Source: Alphaproteobacteria bacterium
Lineage (GTDB): Bacteria; Pseudomonadota; Alphaproteobacteria; Rhodobacterales; Rhodobacteraceae
DNA: 6,350 nt
Direction of reading: 5' to 3'
Assembly (NCBI GenBank): GCA_030428025.1
Contig: JAUIBJ010000224.1
Span: forward strand, 1 to 6,350
A model generated the notes under the pieces. The model made no database searches. It saw only the letters and a list, made by a program, of their open reading frames with translations, and was not told the DNA's origin. This document shows positions 5,268 to 6,350 of this stretch, piece by piece. The translations under genes and the position numbers were made by a program. The first letter of the stretch is position 1. Each line of letters opens with the position of its first letter.

Positions 5268-6350
5268 ATGAAAGACCATTGGCAGAACTATATCGACGGG
5301 AGCTGGGCCGATGGCGGCGCGGGGCGCGTCGAGGTGATCAACCCCGGAAACGGCGAGGTGCTGGCCCAGCAGGCGCTGGCCGACGAGGCCGATATCGACC
5401 GCGCCGTGCAGGCTGCCCGCCGCGTGCATCTGTCCGGCGCGCTGCCTGCCGTGCGCCCGGTCGAACGCGGCCGGATGGTGCAGGCGATGGGCCGCTACCT
5501 GCTCGACCGTCGCGACGAGGTGGCCGAGCTGCTGACGCTGGAACAGGGCAAACCGCTCTGGGAGGCGCAGAAGGAAATCGCCGGCGCGGCGCGCTATTTC
5601 GAATATTACGGCAACCAGGCGGAAACGCTCGAGGGCCGGTCGATCCCCTTGGGCGCGGGCTATTTCGACTTCACCCATTACGAGCCTTACGGTGTCTCGG
5701 CCCAGATCATCCCGTGGAATTTCCCGCTGGAGATGACGGCGCGGTCGCTTTCCGCCGGGCTCGCCACCGGCAATGCCTGCGTTATCAAGACGCCGGAACT
5801 GACGCCCCTGTCGCAATACATCTATGCCGAGGCGGCCGAGGCGGTGGGCTGGCCCAAGGGCGCGGTCAACATCCTGTGCGGCTGGGGGCATCAGGCGGGC
5901 GCCGCGCTGTCGGCCCATCCGGACGTCAACCAGATCGTCTTTACCGGATCGGTCAGGACCGGTATCGCGATTGCCACGGCAGCGGCGCAGAACGTCGTGC
6001 CTTGCGTGCTGGAACTGGGCGGGAAATCGGCGGCCATCGTCCATGACGACGCCGATCTCGACGCCTTCGAGCGGGATATCCGGTTCGGCATCTTCACCAA
6101 TGCGGGCCAGGTCTGTTCGGCGATGAGCCGGGTTCTGGTGCATGAAAGCCGCCATGACGAGATGCTGGAACGCGCCTCGAAGGTGGCGAAATCCCTTTCC
6201 GTAGGTCCCGGCATCGAGCGCACCGAGCCCGGGCCCAGCATGGGCCCGATGGTCAGCGAGGCGCAGCGCGACCGTGCCGCGCGTATGGTGGCCGAGGCCG
6301 GGGAACAGGGGGCGAGGGCCGTCACTGGCGGGCGGGCGATGAACATCCCC
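5268..6350 (+). CDS. NAD(P)-dependent aldehyde dehydrogenase, 3' end missing
   Basis: The open frame runs from the ATG at 5268 to the window edge (361 codons); family members are usually about 480-500 residues, so roughly the last quarter is missing. The start follows an AGGGGGA Shine-Dalgarno. All core ALDH elements are present: IIPWNFPLEM (147-156) with the oxyanion-hole asparagine N151, VIKTPELTP (172-180) with cofactor-binding K174, FTGSVRTG (225-232) of the Rossmann fold, the general base E249 in LELGGKSA (248-255), and the nucleophile C283 in NAGQVCSA (278-285). It oxidises an aldehyde to the acid in the cytoplasm. It resembles betaine-aldehyde and semialdehyde dehydrogenases, but substrate cannot be fixed from this sequence. 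Placed after the oxygenase, it could consume the aldehyde released by C-N bond cleavage (formaldehyde or a semialdehyde). It may be co-transcribed across the 107-bp gap or have its own promoter. Confidence 0.92.
   Translation, partial: MKDHWQNYIDGSWADGGAGRVEVINPGNGEVLAQQALADEADIDRAVQAARRVHLSGALPAVRPVERGRMVQAMGRYLLDRRDEVAELLTLEQGKPLWEAQKEIAGAARYFEYYGNQAETLEGRSIPLGAGYFDFTHYEPYGVSAQIIPWNFPLEMTARSLSAGLATGNACVIKTPELTPLSQYIYAEAAEAVGWPKGAVNILCGWGHQAGAALSAHPDVNQIVFTGSVRTGIAIATAAAQNVVPCVLELGGKSAAIVHDDADLDAFERDIRFGIFTNAGQVCSAMSRVLVHESRHDEMLERASKVAKSLSVGPGIERTEPGPSMGPMVSEAQRDRAARMVAEAGEQGARAVTGGRAMNIP

Noticed and set aside
5138..6155. Open frames on both strands overlapping the aldehyde dehydrogenase (5138-6046 plus, 5199-6155 minus)
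   Set aside because: The aldehyde dehydrogenase frame from 5268 carries all catalytic motifs; the others are arginine-rich shadows.
1..6350. Insertion sequences, CRISPR arrays, tRNA or rRNA genes, toxin-antitoxin or phage genes
   Set aside because: No terminal inverted repeats with a transposase, spaced direct repeats, cloverleaf or rRNA-like sequence, or related genes were seen.

Overview
The window is GC-rich (roughly two thirds G+C by eye), with NNC/NNG-biased codons, good Shine-Dalgarno sites and tight gene packing. Together with the gene families present this suggests an alphaproteobacterium, most likely of the Rhodobacterales (Roseobacter-type); that placement is inference. I see no mobile element, CRISPR array, rRNA or tRNA, and the window reads as a chromosomal catabolic locus.

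Layout. Two divergent transcription units leave a short control region at about 2640-2711. Leftward: an approximately 824-residue dimethylglycine/sarcosine-dehydrogenase-like flavoprotein with a C-terminal folate-binding GcvT module (165-2639). A 103-bp gap holding a perfect 30-bp palindrome follows, then the first 20 codons of what looks like a medium-chain (zinc-type) alcohol dehydrogenase running off the left edge. Rightward: an RpiR-family regulator (2712-3599), overlapping by 4 bp a Rieske non-heme-iron oxygenase alpha subunit (3596-4684). Then come a 151-residue three-helix membrane protein of unknown function (4705-5160), a 107-bp gap, and an NAD(P)-dependent aldehyde dehydrogenase (5268 onward) cut by the right edge.

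How the parts may work together (inference). The Rieske enzyme carries a glutamate where most ring-hydroxylating oxygenases have the bridging aspartate. This is the hallmark of oxygenases that attack quaternary ammonium compounds (carnitine, glycine betaine, choline, stachydrine). Such an enzyme would cleave a C-N bond to give an amine and an aldehyde. The aldehyde dehydrogenase could oxidise the aldehyde, and the flavoprotein-GcvT enzyme could demethylate the resulting tertiary or secondary amine and pass the one-carbon unit to tetrahydrofolate. The regulator probably acts through two TACA-N2-TGTA palindromes, 30 bp apart, in and next to the divergent promoter region. The substrate cannot be read from the sequence, and the oxygenase's reductase partner is not in the window.
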